Assembly: GCF_900113835.1 (NCBI RefSeq)
Contig: NZ_FOQV01000001.1
Coordinates: 1,256,316-1,320,315, forward strand
Source: Allobosea sp. OK403
GTDB taxonomy: Bacteria > Pseudomonadota > Alphaproteobacteria > Rhizobiales > Beijerinckiaceae
DNA: 64,000 bases
Reading direction: 5' to 3'
Each line of letters opens with the position of its first letter. Position 1 is the first letter of the stretch. This document shows positions 16,873 to 25,020 of this stretch, one piece after another. The translations under genes were made by a program, and so were the position numbers. The notes beneath the pieces are model-generated. The model was not told the origin of the DNA, ran no database searches, and saw only the letters and a list, made by a program, of their open reading frames with translations.

Positions 16873-17022
16873 GATTAGCGGCGTTAGATCATTGCAATTG
16901 GCGTTGCAAAACTCGGCAACGCACACGTCCTCGAGACGATTTTCCAAAAAATTTTCTACGGCGCGATCCGTTTTCACCCTTCGGATCGTCCTTGGTGTGT
17001 CCGCAACAGAAGGAGACGCGCC

Positions 17023-17334
17023 ATGTCCGACGAGTCCGTTATTTTGATCAATCTGCTGAGGGTCAAACCCGGGAAGCAGGATGCACTGATCGCGCTCTTG
17101 AAGCAGAACACCGACACGGTGATCCGCACGCTCCACGGCTGGAAGACGACCCGGCTGATCGCGGCGAAGGACGGCGCCAGCGTCGTCATCTACTCCGAGT
17201 GGGAAACACCCGTAGACGTCGAAGCCATGCGCAGCGACCCGCGCATGCAAGCCTATTTCCCGAAGATCATTGAGCTCGCGAGCTTGGACTCAATCGTGGG
17301 CTCGGCGGTGTTGAGCGAATGCTGGCGCGGCTGA
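17023..17334 (+). CDS. Antibiotic biosynthesis monooxygenase (ABM/YgiN-like) domain protein
   Basis: A 103-residue protein with the dimeric alpha-beta barrel fold of the ABM family: ILINLLRVKPGKQDALIALL, W in LHGWKTTRLI, then VIYSEWETPVDVEAMRSDP and a late helix. Members act as small cofactor-free monooxygenases or haem-degrading enzymes, and many have no known substrate. A strong AAGGAG precedes the ATG. It is followed 47 bases later by an EthD-like gene of related fold. The surrounding DNA is visibly less GC-rich than the flanks. Confidence 0.82.
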   Translation: MSDESVILINLLRVKPGKQDALIALLKQNTDTVIRTLHGWKTTRLIAAKDGASVVIYSEWETPVDVEAMRSDPRMQAYFPKIIELASLDSIVGSAVLSECWRG

Positions 17335-17381
17335 ACACACAGATACGTTTGCATCACCCGGATAACAACGGAGAAGCCGCC

Positions 17382-17696
17382 ATGGCTCAGATGGTCGTGA
17401 TTTACCGAACACCCAGGAACGTCGAGGCATTCGACCGACATTACTTCGAAATCCATGTGCCCCTCGCCAAGATGATTCCGGGACTGAGGAAATACGAGGT
17501 CAGCGATGGCCCGATCGCAATGCCGGTCGGAAAATCCGACGTGCATCGAATTGGAACGCTGCATTTCGATGACCTTGCTGCGATCGAAAAGGCGTTCGCA
17601 AGTCTGGAGGGACAGGTGGCCGGGGCGGATCGCAGACTTTTTGCGCCCGATGACTCGGGTGTTCAAATGTTCCTCTTCGAGAACAGGGAAATTTGA
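17382..17696 (+). CDS. EthD family protein
   Basis: A 104-residue dimeric alpha-beta barrel protein of the EthD type: VVIYRTPRNVEAFDRHYFEI with the conserved H-Y-x-x-x-H-x-P-L (HYFEIHVPLAKMIPGLRKY). EthD is needed for ethyl tert-butyl ether breakdown in actinobacteria, but most members have unknown roles. GGAG stands a few bases before the ATG. It forms a likely operon with the ABM gene, perhaps reaching the ECF sigma factor at 18064. Confidence 0.83.
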   Translation: MAQMVVIYRTPRNVEAFDRHYFEIHVPLAKMIPGLRKYEVSDGPIAMPVGKSDVHRIGTLHFDDLAAIEKAFASLEGQVAGADRRLFAPDDSGVQMFLFENREI

Positions 17697-17800
17697 GCCC
17701 ATCTTTCTCGTTCGTCCCGGCCGGCGACGGAGCAAAAGGGCGGCGAAAGCCGAGCAACCGCTTGTAGTCGGCAAATGATTAAACGAAGAGAGACTCAATT

Positions 17801-18067
17801 ATGTCAGCCAGCAAAGCGCCTGAAAGATTTGGCACGGTGCCGCGCCAATACAGCCGCTGCGAACAGGATCGCTCAGTTCCGTTGATTGGTCAGGATCACA
17901 TGATTGCAACGGTTGACGGTACCGTGGGCGGCAAGACAATCACTCGCAGATTGGAAAGCAGCCACTCGCCATTCCTGTCACAACCGGCCATTCTGTCGAA
18001 GATTCTCATCGAGATTTGTATCCAGTCCCTGACAGAACAGAGCGCGGAAGCAGGTCTCGCTACATGA
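17801..18067 (+). CDS. Hypothetical 88-residue protein, possibly coupled to the ECF sigma factor
   Basis: An 88-codon frame starting at an ATG with a purine-rich AGAGAG upstream and ending in an ATGA overlap with the sigma factor start (18064-18067). No membrane helix, signal peptide or known motif is visible, and it does not look like a zinc-binding anti-sigma factor. Third-position GC is lower than in neighbouring genes. The coupling and lack of a competing gene favour a real gene; the absence of recognisable homology argues against it. Confidence 0.35.
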   Translation: MSASKAPERFGTVPRQYSRCEQDRSVPLIGQDHMIATVDGTVGGKTITRRLESSHSPFLSQPAILSKILIEICIQSLTEQSAEAGLAT

Positions 18068-18921
18068 ACACGGACGAATTCGAGGATCGTCTGAAAGCGC
18101 TGCGGCCACGCCTTCATCGCTACTGCGCGCGTATGACAGGATCGGCAGTCAATGGCGAGGACGTATTGCAAGATACCCTGGTCAAGGCCCTTCACGCGCG
18201 AGCCCAGGGCACCGAGGTGGATAATCTTGAGGGCTGGCTGTTTCGCATCGCCCACAACACGAGCCTCGATTTCCTGCGCGACAGGTCGCGGAACACGGTC
18301 GTTCCGCTCACCGAAAACCTCGAAGCGGCACCCATGCCCGAGGCGGATATCGTCGCGATCAGCTTTCAGACGTTTCTGCGGCTGCCTGAACTTCAGCGCT
18401 GTGCGGTGATCCTCAAGGATGTTCTGGGTCATTCGATCGACGAGATCGCAAGGATCGTCGAGTGCTCTCCGACAGCCGCCAAATCAGCGCTTCAGCGCGG
18501 GCGCGCTGCGCTGCAGCGACTCGCGCAGGAGCCCGAAGACACCCGGCTGCCGCTGATGCCCGATTCGGATCGGCGGAAGATCACCGCTTATGTCGATCTG
18601 TTTCGAAGCGGCGATTTCGACGCAATCCGCGCCATGCTCGCTGATGACGTGAAGCTCGACCTGGTGAACCGGCTCCAACTGGAAGGGCGCGACAAGATCG
18701 GCCTCTATTTCACGCGTTATGCGGAAGAGACGAAATGGCGGTTCGCCCTCGGCGCGGTTGAAGGCCAGCCGGCCATGCTGGTCTTCGACAGCACCGGCCC
18801 GATGGAAAGACCTGCGCATTTTGTCCTGATCGACTGGTCGGAAAGCGGAATCATCAAGATTCGAGATTTCCTGTTCGCTCCCTATGCGCTCGAAGCCATA
18901 GATTGGGTGCGGTTAGGCTAA
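18064..18921 (+). CDS. ECF-type RNA polymerase sigma factor with C-terminal NTF2/SnoaL-like domain
   Basis: A 285-residue sigma-70 family protein. Region 2 (LHRYCARMTGSAVNGEDVLQ, DTLVKAL, LEGWLFRIAHNTSLDFLRD) and region 4 (LPELQRCAVILKDVLGHSID, EIARIVECSPTAAKSALQRG) are clear. An extra C-terminal part of about 110 residues (ITAYVDLFRSGDFDAIRAML onward) looks like a SnoaL/NTF2 domain, as in SigJ/ECF41-type factors, where it replaces an anti-sigma factor in controlling activity. I start at ATG 18064. It follows the ABM and EthD genes and may control them. I do not see the DGGGK motif of classic ECF41 members. Confidence 0.85.
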   Translation: MNTDEFEDRLKALRPRLHRYCARMTGSAVNGEDVLQDTLVKALHARAQGTEVDNLEGWLFRIAHNTSLDFLRDRSRNTVVPLTENLEAAPMPEADIVAISFQTFLRLPELQRCAVILKDVLGHSIDEIARIVECSPTAAKSALQRGRAALQRLAQEPEDTRLPLMPDSDRRKITAYVDLFRSGDFDAIRAMLADDVKLDLVNRLQLEGRDKIGLYFTRYAEETKWRFALGAVEGQPAMLVFDSTGPMERPAHFVLIDWSESGIIKIRDFLFAPYALEAIDWVRLG

Positions 18922-18975
18922 AAGGCTATAGTCGAGTTCTAGCCACCCCACGAGGCCACCAGCGTTTCATCTGCT

Positions 18976-19013
18976 ACGGCGATGTCCAATCGAATTGGAT
19001 CGGACATCGCCGT
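18976..19013. repeat. 38-base palindrome downstream of the sigma factor gene
   Basis: Perfect 12-base arms ACGGCGATGTCC / GGACATCGCCGT with a further small stem inside. It lies 55 bases after the sigma factor stop. It could end transcription as a hairpin, but no T-tract follows. Its centre resembles that of the 46-base palindrome at 27155-27200. Confidence 0.7.
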
Positions 19014-19114
19014 AACTGCGCAGGCCGCAAAGCAGCCCTTCGCGCTGAGCATGGAACGACGCCGGCGCGCCTTGCGTTTCCTGCGCGGGGCGTGGTTTTG
19101 CGGAGGTTCATGCC

Positions 19115-19417
19115 ATGGTGATCGCCGGTCTCGTCGCAATATCGCTGTCTTCTGGCATGGTGCTGCCGGTCGCCGACAGCCCGCCTCGCTTCAACATCGA
19201 ACAGGCCTGCCGCCATGCCGGCGAGCCCGTCACCGGCGTCGGTCGCCCCAATCAGGCCTGTCGCGATGATGAGAGCAAGGCGGCGGCGGATCTGCAGCAG
19301 CAATGGGCGAAATACCCGCCCGTACAGCGCGCCACCTGCGTCGAGGGCGCGGGGCTCGGCGGCCCGCCGAGCTATGTCCAGGTGCTGACCTGCCTGGAAA
19401 TGGCCACGCATAAGTGA
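19115..19417 (+). CDS. Hypothetical small secreted protein with conserved cysteines
   Basis: A 100-residue protein with an N-terminal hydrophobic stretch (MVIAGLVAISLSSGMVLPVA) that reads as a signal peptide or anchor. The rest has four cysteines (QACRHAGE, NQACRDDE, RATCVEGAG, VLTCLEMA) that may pair in the periplasm. GGAGG stands eight bases before the ATG, strong support for this start. I do not recognise a named family. It stands alone between the sigma factor and a convergent ceramidase-like gene. Confidence 0.65.
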   Translation: MVIAGLVAISLSSGMVLPVADSPPRFNIEQACRHAGEPVTGVGRPNQACRDDESKAAADLQQQWAKYPPVQRATCVEGAGLGGPPSYVQVLTCLEMATHK

Positions 19418-19466
19418 GCATGGCTGCCCGTCACGGGGGTGCCCCGTCACGACAGCATCAGCTTGT

Positions 19467-19492
19467 TCCGAAAACCGGTTCGCACTTTTCGG
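19467..19492. repeat. GGTACC-family hairpin, variant copy
   Basis: TTCCGAAAACCGGTTCGCAC followed by TTTTCGG, related to the hairpin at 3991-4021. It lies between the two convergent gene ends and might help to end transcription. Confidence 0.55.
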
Positions 19493-19501
19493 GCCGGTGC
19501 T

Positions 19502-20188
19502 TTAGCGCAGGATCGCCGCCCTCAGCAGCAGATAGAGCACGCCCGCATTGAGCAGATGCCAGAGCCAGTGCGTGCCCATGCTCCAGCCGCCGCAAAGCGC
19601 TCCATCCAGCGTGCGAAAAGCCAGCGACACCGCGAAGACCAGCCCCGCCGAACCGACCTGCCGCGCCGTATCCTGACAGCCCGGCCGGCGCAGCAAGGTC
19701 CCAGTGACGCCGGCGAGCGCCAGCAGGAAGGCGGCATAGCCGGCCGAGCCGCGCGCCGGCTGCGGCAGCAAGGAGCCGACCCCGCCGGAGAGCAGCAGCG
19801 CGAAGGCGAAGAAGGCGAGCGTGCCCAGCACTGTCGTCCGCCAGGACAAGCCGAAGAAGCGCGTCAGCGCCAGGCCGAAATAGCAGAAGGCGAAGAGCTG
19901 GATCGGCACGACATCCGCAGCCAGCGTCCAGCCCTGCGGCATGGTGTGGTAGAGGAAGGAGCCGATGCCGATCGCGAAGACCAGCAGGGTGAGCGCCAGG
20001 GATGGTCGGTCCGAACCGCCGCCGCGCCGCCAGAGCTGAAAAGCCGCGACAGCCGCCAGCAGGAAGGCTCCGTTCGTCAGCGCATTCCAGGGCTCGGCCC
20101 AGAACGCGCCGCTCAGCCGCTCGCAATAGCCGTAGCTCAGCACCGTTCGATCCTCCCGAACGCCCCTCTTGCCAGTGCTCCACGACAT
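19502..20188 (-). CDS. Ceramidase domain-containing integral membrane protein
   Basis: A 228-residue membrane protein with about seven hydrophobic helices. It has the alkaline ceramidase/PAQR-type landmarks: YCERL with E-P-W-N-A-L-T-N near the N-terminus, GIGSFLYHTMP, and a late H-x-x-W-H-x-x-N-A (GTHWLWHLLNAGVLYLL). The conserved histidines, aspartate and serine would bind zinc and cleave an amide in a lipid. Bacterial members are uncharacterised and might act on other amide lipids. It stands alone and converges with the gene at 19115. Confidence 0.82.
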   Translation of the reverse strand: MSWSTGKRGVREDRTVLSYGYCERLSGAFWAEPWNALTNGAFLLAAVAAFQLWRRGGGSDRPSLALTLLVFAIGIGSFLYHTMPQGWTLAADVVPIQLFAFCYFGLALTRFFGLSWRTTVLGTLAFFAFALLLSGGVGSLLPQPARGSAGYAAFLLALAGVTGTLLRRPGCQDTARQVGSAGLVFAVSLAFRTLDGALCGGWSMGTHWLWHLLNAGVLYLLLRAAILR

Positions 20189-20347
20189 TGGTGTTGCGCG
20201 CCCCGCGGTGGGTTGGCCGCAAGCCTTCGCCGCGGCCGCCCTGCACGGGTCCGATCGCGCCGGATTTGGCGAGTATCATGAGGAAACCTTAAACCGAAGC
20301 CGACAAATCCACTGCATGCCCAAACGGAGTTTTAGATAGTCGGCGGC

Positions 20348-21646
20348 ATGGTCGCGCCCATGCACGCCCCGGGACAGGTCATCGACGCCGCCGCAACAGC
20401 TGCGCCGACTGCGGCGCAGGCTGGCCTCTATGCCGAGCAGCGGAGGAAGGGCTTCGGGTGGCTGCGCTTCTCGCCATCCTTGGAGCGCGAATATCGCCGG
20501 CATATGCGCCAGGATCAGCGCATCAGCGCGCTGATCTGCTCGGCAACCGCGCTTGCCATCTGGCTCGCCTTCATGGCGCTCGATCTCTGGCGGCTGGATC
20601 TGACGCGCGAGCTCGCGGAGCGGCATTACGATGTCTGGATGACGGTGACCCTGCGTCTGGTCGTGCTCGCGCTCCTGCTGCTGCTGGTGCAGCGCCTGGC
20701 AAGCCGGGGCGTTACAGCGGACAAAGGTCCTCCGCGCGGCTATCACTGGCTGTCGTTCCTGGCCCTGGCCCTGATCGGCACCTCCAGCGCCTTCAGCGCC
20801 AATGTCATGAAGCTGCGCGACCTCGCCCATGCCGATATGGCGCAGTTCGTCATCATCATCGCGGTCTTCTTGCCTGTCGGAATGACCTTCCGCCAAAGCC
20901 TCGGCGCTGCGACGCTGATCGCCGTCGCGACCGCCCTGCTCGGCGGCGTGATGCTCGATCCCAGCCATATGCGCGAGCATATCCGGCTCTCGACCCTGGT
21001 GTTCTTCGCCGTCTTCGTCGGCGCCGTCGGGGCCTATCTGCGCGAATACGCTCAGCGCGACCAGTTCCTGCTACGCCGCCTGCTGCATCACTACGCCATG
21101 TTCGACGCGCTGACCGGCGTCGGCAATCGCCGCTTCTTCGAGCAGCACGCCGCGACCGCCCTGCTGCAGGCGCAGCGCGAGGGCGCCGGCGTGGTGCTCG
21201 CCATCCTCGATGTCGATCACTTCAAGAAGTTCAACGACCGCTACGGCCATCAGACCGGAGATCTTGCGCTCAGCCTGGTCGCACGCAGCCTCAAGACTGG
21301 CCTGCGCCGGCCGATGGACCTCGCCGCCCGGCTCGGCGGAGAGGAGTTCGGCCTGCTGCTCTACGGAACCGGGCCGGAACAGGCGCAGGTCCTGCTCGAC
21401 AGCATCGTCGCCGCCATCGTCGCGCTTGCCATTCCCCATGACGCCTCGGCGACGGCGCCGCATCTCACCGTCAGCATCGGCGCGGCCTGCTTCGACGGGC
21501 ACGAGACGCTGGAGAGTCTCTACCGGCGGGCCGACGCGGTTTTGTACGAGAGCAAGACCGGCGGCCGGAACCGGGCCGGGCTGGATTGGCCGAGATCAGT
21601 GGTTGCCCTGGCCAGCCGCAGGCCGCAAACTCAGCGGCGCAGATGA
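20348..21646 (+). CDS. Membrane-bound diguanylate cyclase (GGDEF domain)
   Basis: A 432-residue inner-membrane protein. About six hydrophobic helices (residues 65-240) lead to a C-terminal GGDEF domain with a GGEEF active site in LAARLGGEEFGLLLYG. An R-x-x-D inhibitory site (RPMD) sits five residues before GGEEF, so c-di-GMP feedback is expected. It makes c-di-GMP from GTP, usually favouring a sessile state. The sensor part has no recognised domain name here. The ATG at 20348 is used; the next gene follows after 16 bases and may be co-transcribed. Confidence 0.92.
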   Translation: MVAPMHAPGQVIDAAATAAPTAAQAGLYAEQRRKGFGWLRFSPSLEREYRRHMRQDQRISALICSATALAIWLAFMALDLWRLDLTRELAERHYDVWMTVTLRLVVLALLLLLVQRLASRGVTADKGPPRGYHWLSFLALALIGTSSAFSANVMKLRDLAHADMAQFVIIIAVFLPVGMTFRQSLGAATLIAVATALLGGVMLDPSHMREHIRLSTLVFFAVFVGAVGAYLREYAQRDQFLLRRLLHHYAMFDALTGVGNRRFFEQHAATALLQAQREGAGVVLAILDVDHFKKFNDRYGHQTGDLALSLVARSLKTGLRRPMDLAARLGGEEFGLLLYGTGPEQAQVLLDSIVAAIVALAIPHDASATAPHLTVSIGAACFDGHETLESLYRRADAVLYESKTGGRNRAGLDWPRSVVALASRRPQTQRRR

Positions 21647-21662
21647 AACGAGGGAGCGGGCG

Positions 21663-21941
21663 ATGCCGCGCCAGATGCTGACGATGCTGGGCCTGCTGGG
21701 CTTCAGCCTGATGGCCGCCTCCACTCCCGCCCGCGCCGAGACCTGCGACGACCTCTGGTATGCCCGCAACGAGATCTACAAGGCGCAGGGCTATTGCTTC
21801 CGCACCGCGCGCGGCATCAGCGCCTTCGGCAATGCCGGCTGCCAATACGACGCAGTCGAGGACGTGCCGCTCTCCAGCAGCCAGCGCCGCACCATCGCCG
21901 ATATCGCCCGCGAGGAGCGCGCCCGGCGCTGCCCACGCTGA
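21663..21941 (+). CDS. YARHG domain-containing small secreted protein
   Basis: A 92-residue protein with a signal peptide (MPRQMLTMLGLLGFSLMAAS, cut near ARA) and a short YARHG domain: CDDLWYARNEIYKAQGYCF, R-T-A, FGNAGCQYD. The domain is extracellular and its role is unknown. GGGAG stands shortly before the ATG. It begins 16 bases after the diguanylate cyclase gene and may be translated from the same transcript. Several rhizobial genomes carry stand-alone copies. Confidence 0.8.
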   Translation: MPRQMLTMLGLLGFSLMAASTPARAETCDDLWYARNEIYKAQGYCFRTARGISAFGNAGCQYDAVEDVPLSSSQRRTIADIAREERARRCPR

Positions 21942-22056
21942 GCGATCGATGAACAACCTTTGCTGTGGAAGGCGCGCTGCGGTGCAGCGAGCCTGGCGCT
22001 GCGCCGTGCTAAAGGCACCGGTCCGACAGGCATAATCAAGGCGGCGCAACCACGGC

Positions 22057-23568
22057 ATGACGACGGCCATCGACATGGGGACCGCCCGGAGCGGCGAGCC
22101 CGCCTTGCTCGATCTCGCCGAATTGCTGGCGACGCGTCTGCTTGTCCAGGGCAATTCCGGTTCGGGCAAATCGCATCTGCTGCGCCGCCTGCTCGAGCAG
22201 AGCGCACCGCTCGTCCAGCAGGCGGTAATCGATCCCGAGGGCGATTTCGTCTCGCTCGCCGACCAGTTCGGCCATGTCGTGGTCGATGCACAATGCGGCG
22301 AGGCCGAGCTCCAGCGCGTCGCGCTCAGGGTCCGGCAGCATCGCGTCTCGGTGGTGTTGAACCTGGAGAACCTCGAGGCCGACGAGCAGCTGCGCGCGGT
22401 CGCGGCCTTCCTCGGCGGCCTGTTCGATGTCGACCGCAGCCTCTGGTTTCCGATGTTGATCGTCGTCGACGAGGCGCAGCTCTTCGCGCCGGTGATGGCG
22501 GGCGAAGCCTCCGACGAGGCGCGCCGGCTCTCGCTCGGCGCCATGACCAACCTGATGTGCCGGGGCCGCAAGCGCGGGCTGGCCGGCGTCATCGCCACCC
22601 AGCGCCTCGCAAAACTCGCCAAGAACGTTGCGGCGGAAGCCTCGAACTTCCTGATGGGCCGCACCTTCCTCGACATCGACATGGCCCGCGCCGCCGACCT
22701 CCTCGGCATGGACCGCAAGCAGGCCGAAATGTTCCGCGATCTCGAACGCGGCCAGTTCGTCGCGCTCGGCCCCGCACTGTCGAAGCGCCCGCTGCCATTG
22801 CGGATCGGTCCGGCGACCTCGCAGGATCGCGGCGGCGCGCCCGGCCTGATGCCCTTGCCGGAACAGGGCCCCGAGGAGGCGGGCAAGTTGATCTTCACCG
22901 CCGGTGCCGACGAGCTTCCGATCACCAACTGGCCGCCGCGCTCGGCGCCACGGCCGCGCCCGCCCGCCAACGACGTGCTGCGCCAGATCGAGACCTATCG
23001 GCCCTCGCCCGCCCCCGAGCCCGAGCCGGACATTCCGATGGAGCCGGAAGAGCGCGAGGCGATCATGGCCGAGATCCTGCGTGAATTGATGGTCGATCCC
23101 GAGACGCGCACGCGCCAAATCGCCGTGCTCTACCAGGATTTCACTGTGCGCTGCCGCATGCGCCGGCTCGGCCGCCAGAGCCTGAGCCTCGACGAGTTCC
23201 GCCGCAGGCTCGCCGTGGCGCGCGCCGGCGCGAGCGAAGAGGTCACGGCCTCCGAGCCCTGGCAGGCCGCGATCGAGGCCTCAGCCGCGCTGCCCGACGA
23301 TCTCCAGAGCCTGTTCCTGTTCATCGCGCGGGCCGGCATCGAACGCACGCCCTGCCCCACCGATGCGGAGCTCGCCGCCGTCTATGGCAGCCATTCGCCG
23401 AGCCGGGCGCGCCGCCTGATCGGCTATATCGAAGAGCGCGGGCTCCTCGTTTGCCATGTCGATTTTCGCGGCCAGCGTACACTGGCCCTGCCGACGCTCG
23501 GGCTGGAAACCGCACCGGGCCTCGCCCAACCACGCACCGCGGGCCTGCCGCGCGGAGCGCGGAGCTAG
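22057..23568 (+). CDS. HerA-like/DUF87 P-loop ATPase
   Basis: A 503-residue ATPase of the HerA-FtsK superfamily. Walker A is GNSGSGKS at residues 32-39 and Walker B is LIVVDEAQLF in the first half; LMCRGRKRGLAGVIATQRLA fits the sensor region. HerA ATPases pump DNA during end resection with NurA or work in defence systems, but no nuclease gene is adjacent here. The C-terminal part (about residues 330-503) includes a helical, possibly winged-helix region (YGSHSPSRARRLIGYIEERG). A HAD hydrolase follows after six bases. The cellular function is unknown. Confidence 0.85.
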   Translation: MTTAIDMGTARSGEPALLDLAELLATRLLVQGNSGSGKSHLLRRLLEQSAPLVQQAVIDPEGDFVSLADQFGHVVVDAQCGEAELQRVALRVRQHRVSVVLNLENLEADEQLRAVAAFLGGLFDVDRSLWFPMLIVVDEAQLFAPVMAGEASDEARRLSLGAMTNLMCRGRKRGLAGVIATQRLAKLAKNVAAEASNFLMGRTFLDIDMARAADLLGMDRKQAEMFRDLERGQFVALGPALSKRPLPLRIGPATSQDRGGAPGLMPLPEQGPEEAGKLIFTAGADELPITNWPPRSAPRPRPPANDVLRQIETYRPSPAPEPEPDIPMEPEEREAIMAEILRELMVDPETRTRQIAVLYQDFTVRCRMRRLGRQSLSLDEFRRRLAVARAGASEEVTASEPWQAAIEASAALPDDLQSLFLFIARAGIERTPCPTDAELAAVYGSHSPSRARRLIGYIEERGLLVCHVDFRGQRTLALPTLGLETAPGLAQPRTAGLPRGARS

Positions 23569-23574
23569 AGGCCG

Positions 23575-24198
23575 ATGCGCCGAGCCTTGCTCGTCGATGT
23601 CGACGGCGTCCTCGTCCGAGGCAGGCCGAGCGATGGCCGCCCTTGGACGAGTGAGCTAAGGCGGGATCTGGGCCTCGACCCGGATTTGCTGCATCGGCAC
23701 TTCTTCGCAAAGCACTGGCCAGACATCGTCATCGGCCGCGCCGGTCTGGAAGAAAAGCTCGCTCCCGTGCTGGCCGAGATCGCGCCGCATCTGACATATC
23801 AGAACTTCACGGCTTACTGGTTCGCCAACGACGCCCGGCTTGACGTCGAACTGCTCGCGGCGCTCGACCTGCTACGCTCATCGGGCCTCACCATCGCTCT
23901 CGCGACGAACCAGGAGCATATGCGCGCCCGGCATCTGCTCGGCTCGCTCGGGCTGTCCCGGCACGTCGACGATCTCTTCTATTCCGCGGCGATCGGGGTC
24001 CGGAAACCCGAGCCTGCCTTCTTCCTGGCCATACAGGACAGGCTCGGTCTCAAGGGGCAGGCCCTGCTGCTGCTCGACGACAGTCTCGAGAATGTCGAGG
24101 CGGCGCGCCGTCTCGGCTGGCAGGCGATCCACTGGGCGCATGACAGCCGGCTGGACCGGGAGATGGCTCGGCTGATCGGAGCCGACCGCCTGCGCTAG
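23575..24198 (+). CDS. HAD superfamily hydrolase (phosphatase-like)
   Basis: A 207-residue HAD enzyme. Motif I DVDGV is at residues 8-12 (nucleophile and acid aspartates), motif II is ALATNQE, motif III lysine is in GVRKPEP, and motif IV is LLLLDDSLENVEAA. The cap resembles that of subfamily IA phosphatases. It probably hydrolyses a phosphate monoester; the substrate is unknown. It starts six bases after the HerA-like gene, so both are likely expressed together, and it converges with the UPF0114 gene at 24203. Confidence 0.88.
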   Translation: MRRALLVDVDGVLVRGRPSDGRPWTSELRRDLGLDPDLLHRHFFAKHWPDIVIGRAGLEEKLAPVLAEIAPHLTYQNFTAYWFANDARLDVELLAALDLLRSSGLTIALATNQEHMRARHLLGSLGLSRHVDDLFYSAAIGVRKPEPAFFLAIQDRLGLKGQALLLLDDSLENVEAARRLGWQAIHWAHDSRLDREMARLIGADRLR

Positions 24199-24202
24199 GC
24201 TT

Positions 24203-24766
24203 TCAGTGCTCCTTGCCGGCGGGCATCGTCATCCTGTCGACCCAGGCGATGCCGATCGCCGACAGGATGAAGACGGTGTGGATCGCGGTCTGCAGGATGA
24301 CGCCGGTCGCGGTGTAGTTCGTCGCGGTCGCGCTGCCGATATTGCCGGCTTCTATGAAGGTCCGCAGCAGGTGGATCGACGAGATGCCGATGATCGCCAT
24401 CGCGAGCTTGATCTTGAGCACGCTGGCATTGACGTGGCTCAGCCATTCCGGCTGGTCGGGATGATCCTGCAGGCCCAGGCGCGAGACGAAGGTCTCGTAG
24501 CCGCCGACGATGACCATGATCAGCAGGTTCGAGATCATCACCACGTCGATCAGGCCCAGCACCACCAGCATGATCTGCTGTTCGCCGAACTCGGTCGCAT
24601 GGGTGACGAGGTGCCAGAGCTCCTTCAGGAACAGGAAGACGTAGACGCACTGCGCCACGATCAAACCGAGATAGAGCGGCAGTTGCAGCCAGCGCGAGCT
24701 GAAGATGATCGTCGGCAAGAGCTTCACAGCCACGGGGATGCGTGGGGGTTCGCCAGAATGCGACAT
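24203..24766 (-). CDS. UPF0114/TIGR00645 family membrane protein
   Basis: A 187-residue integral membrane protein with about four hydrophobic helices. The family stretch SSRWLQLPLYLGLIVAQCVY and the central D-V-V-M-I-S-N-L-L-I-M-V motif match UPF0114 (YqhA of E. coli). The function is unknown. I use the ATG at 24766 (MSHSGEPPRIPVAVKLLPTI); earlier in-frame codons have no homologous look. It is a single gene transcribed divergently from the BA14K gene. Confidence 0.88.
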   Translation of the reverse strand: MSHSGEPPRIPVAVKLLPTIIFSSRWLQLPLYLGLIVAQCVYVFLFLKELWHLVTHATEFGEQQIMLVVLGLIDVVMISNLLIMVIVGGYETFVSRLGLQDHPDQPEWLSHVNASVLKIKLAMAIIGISSIHLLRTFIEAGNIGSATATNYTATGVILQTAIHTVFILSAIGIAWVDRMTMPAGKEH

Positions 24767-24973
24767 GAAGGAGTTTCCAGGCTTTCTCGAACGGATGTTG
24801 CAATGCAAAAGAGTGCTGTCGCTAGATGGTGCAAGAGCATCGACCGTGCAAGCGGCCTTCGCTGGGCGACGGCAAAAGTTCCCGCGAGCAGTCAAAACGA
24901 TGAAATTTCGGACTTTCCTACGATCGGCGCTTCCATGACGACACGGCAATGACTAAGTTTAGCGACAATCGGG

Positions 24974-24999
24974 GGAACATATGACGTTCCTCTCGCGTT
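24974..24999 (+). promoter_or_regulatory. EcfG-type general stress promoter upstream of the BA14K gene
   Basis: GGAAC (24974-24978), 17 bases, then CGTT (24996-24999), matching the known alphaproteobacterial EcfG promoter form GGAAC-N16/17-CGTT. The start codon is 22 bases downstream of the -10 element. The match is exact in both boxes. Only expression data could confirm it. Confidence 0.6.
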
Positions 25000-25020
25000 G
25001 GAGAGGAAAGGAGTTTTGTC

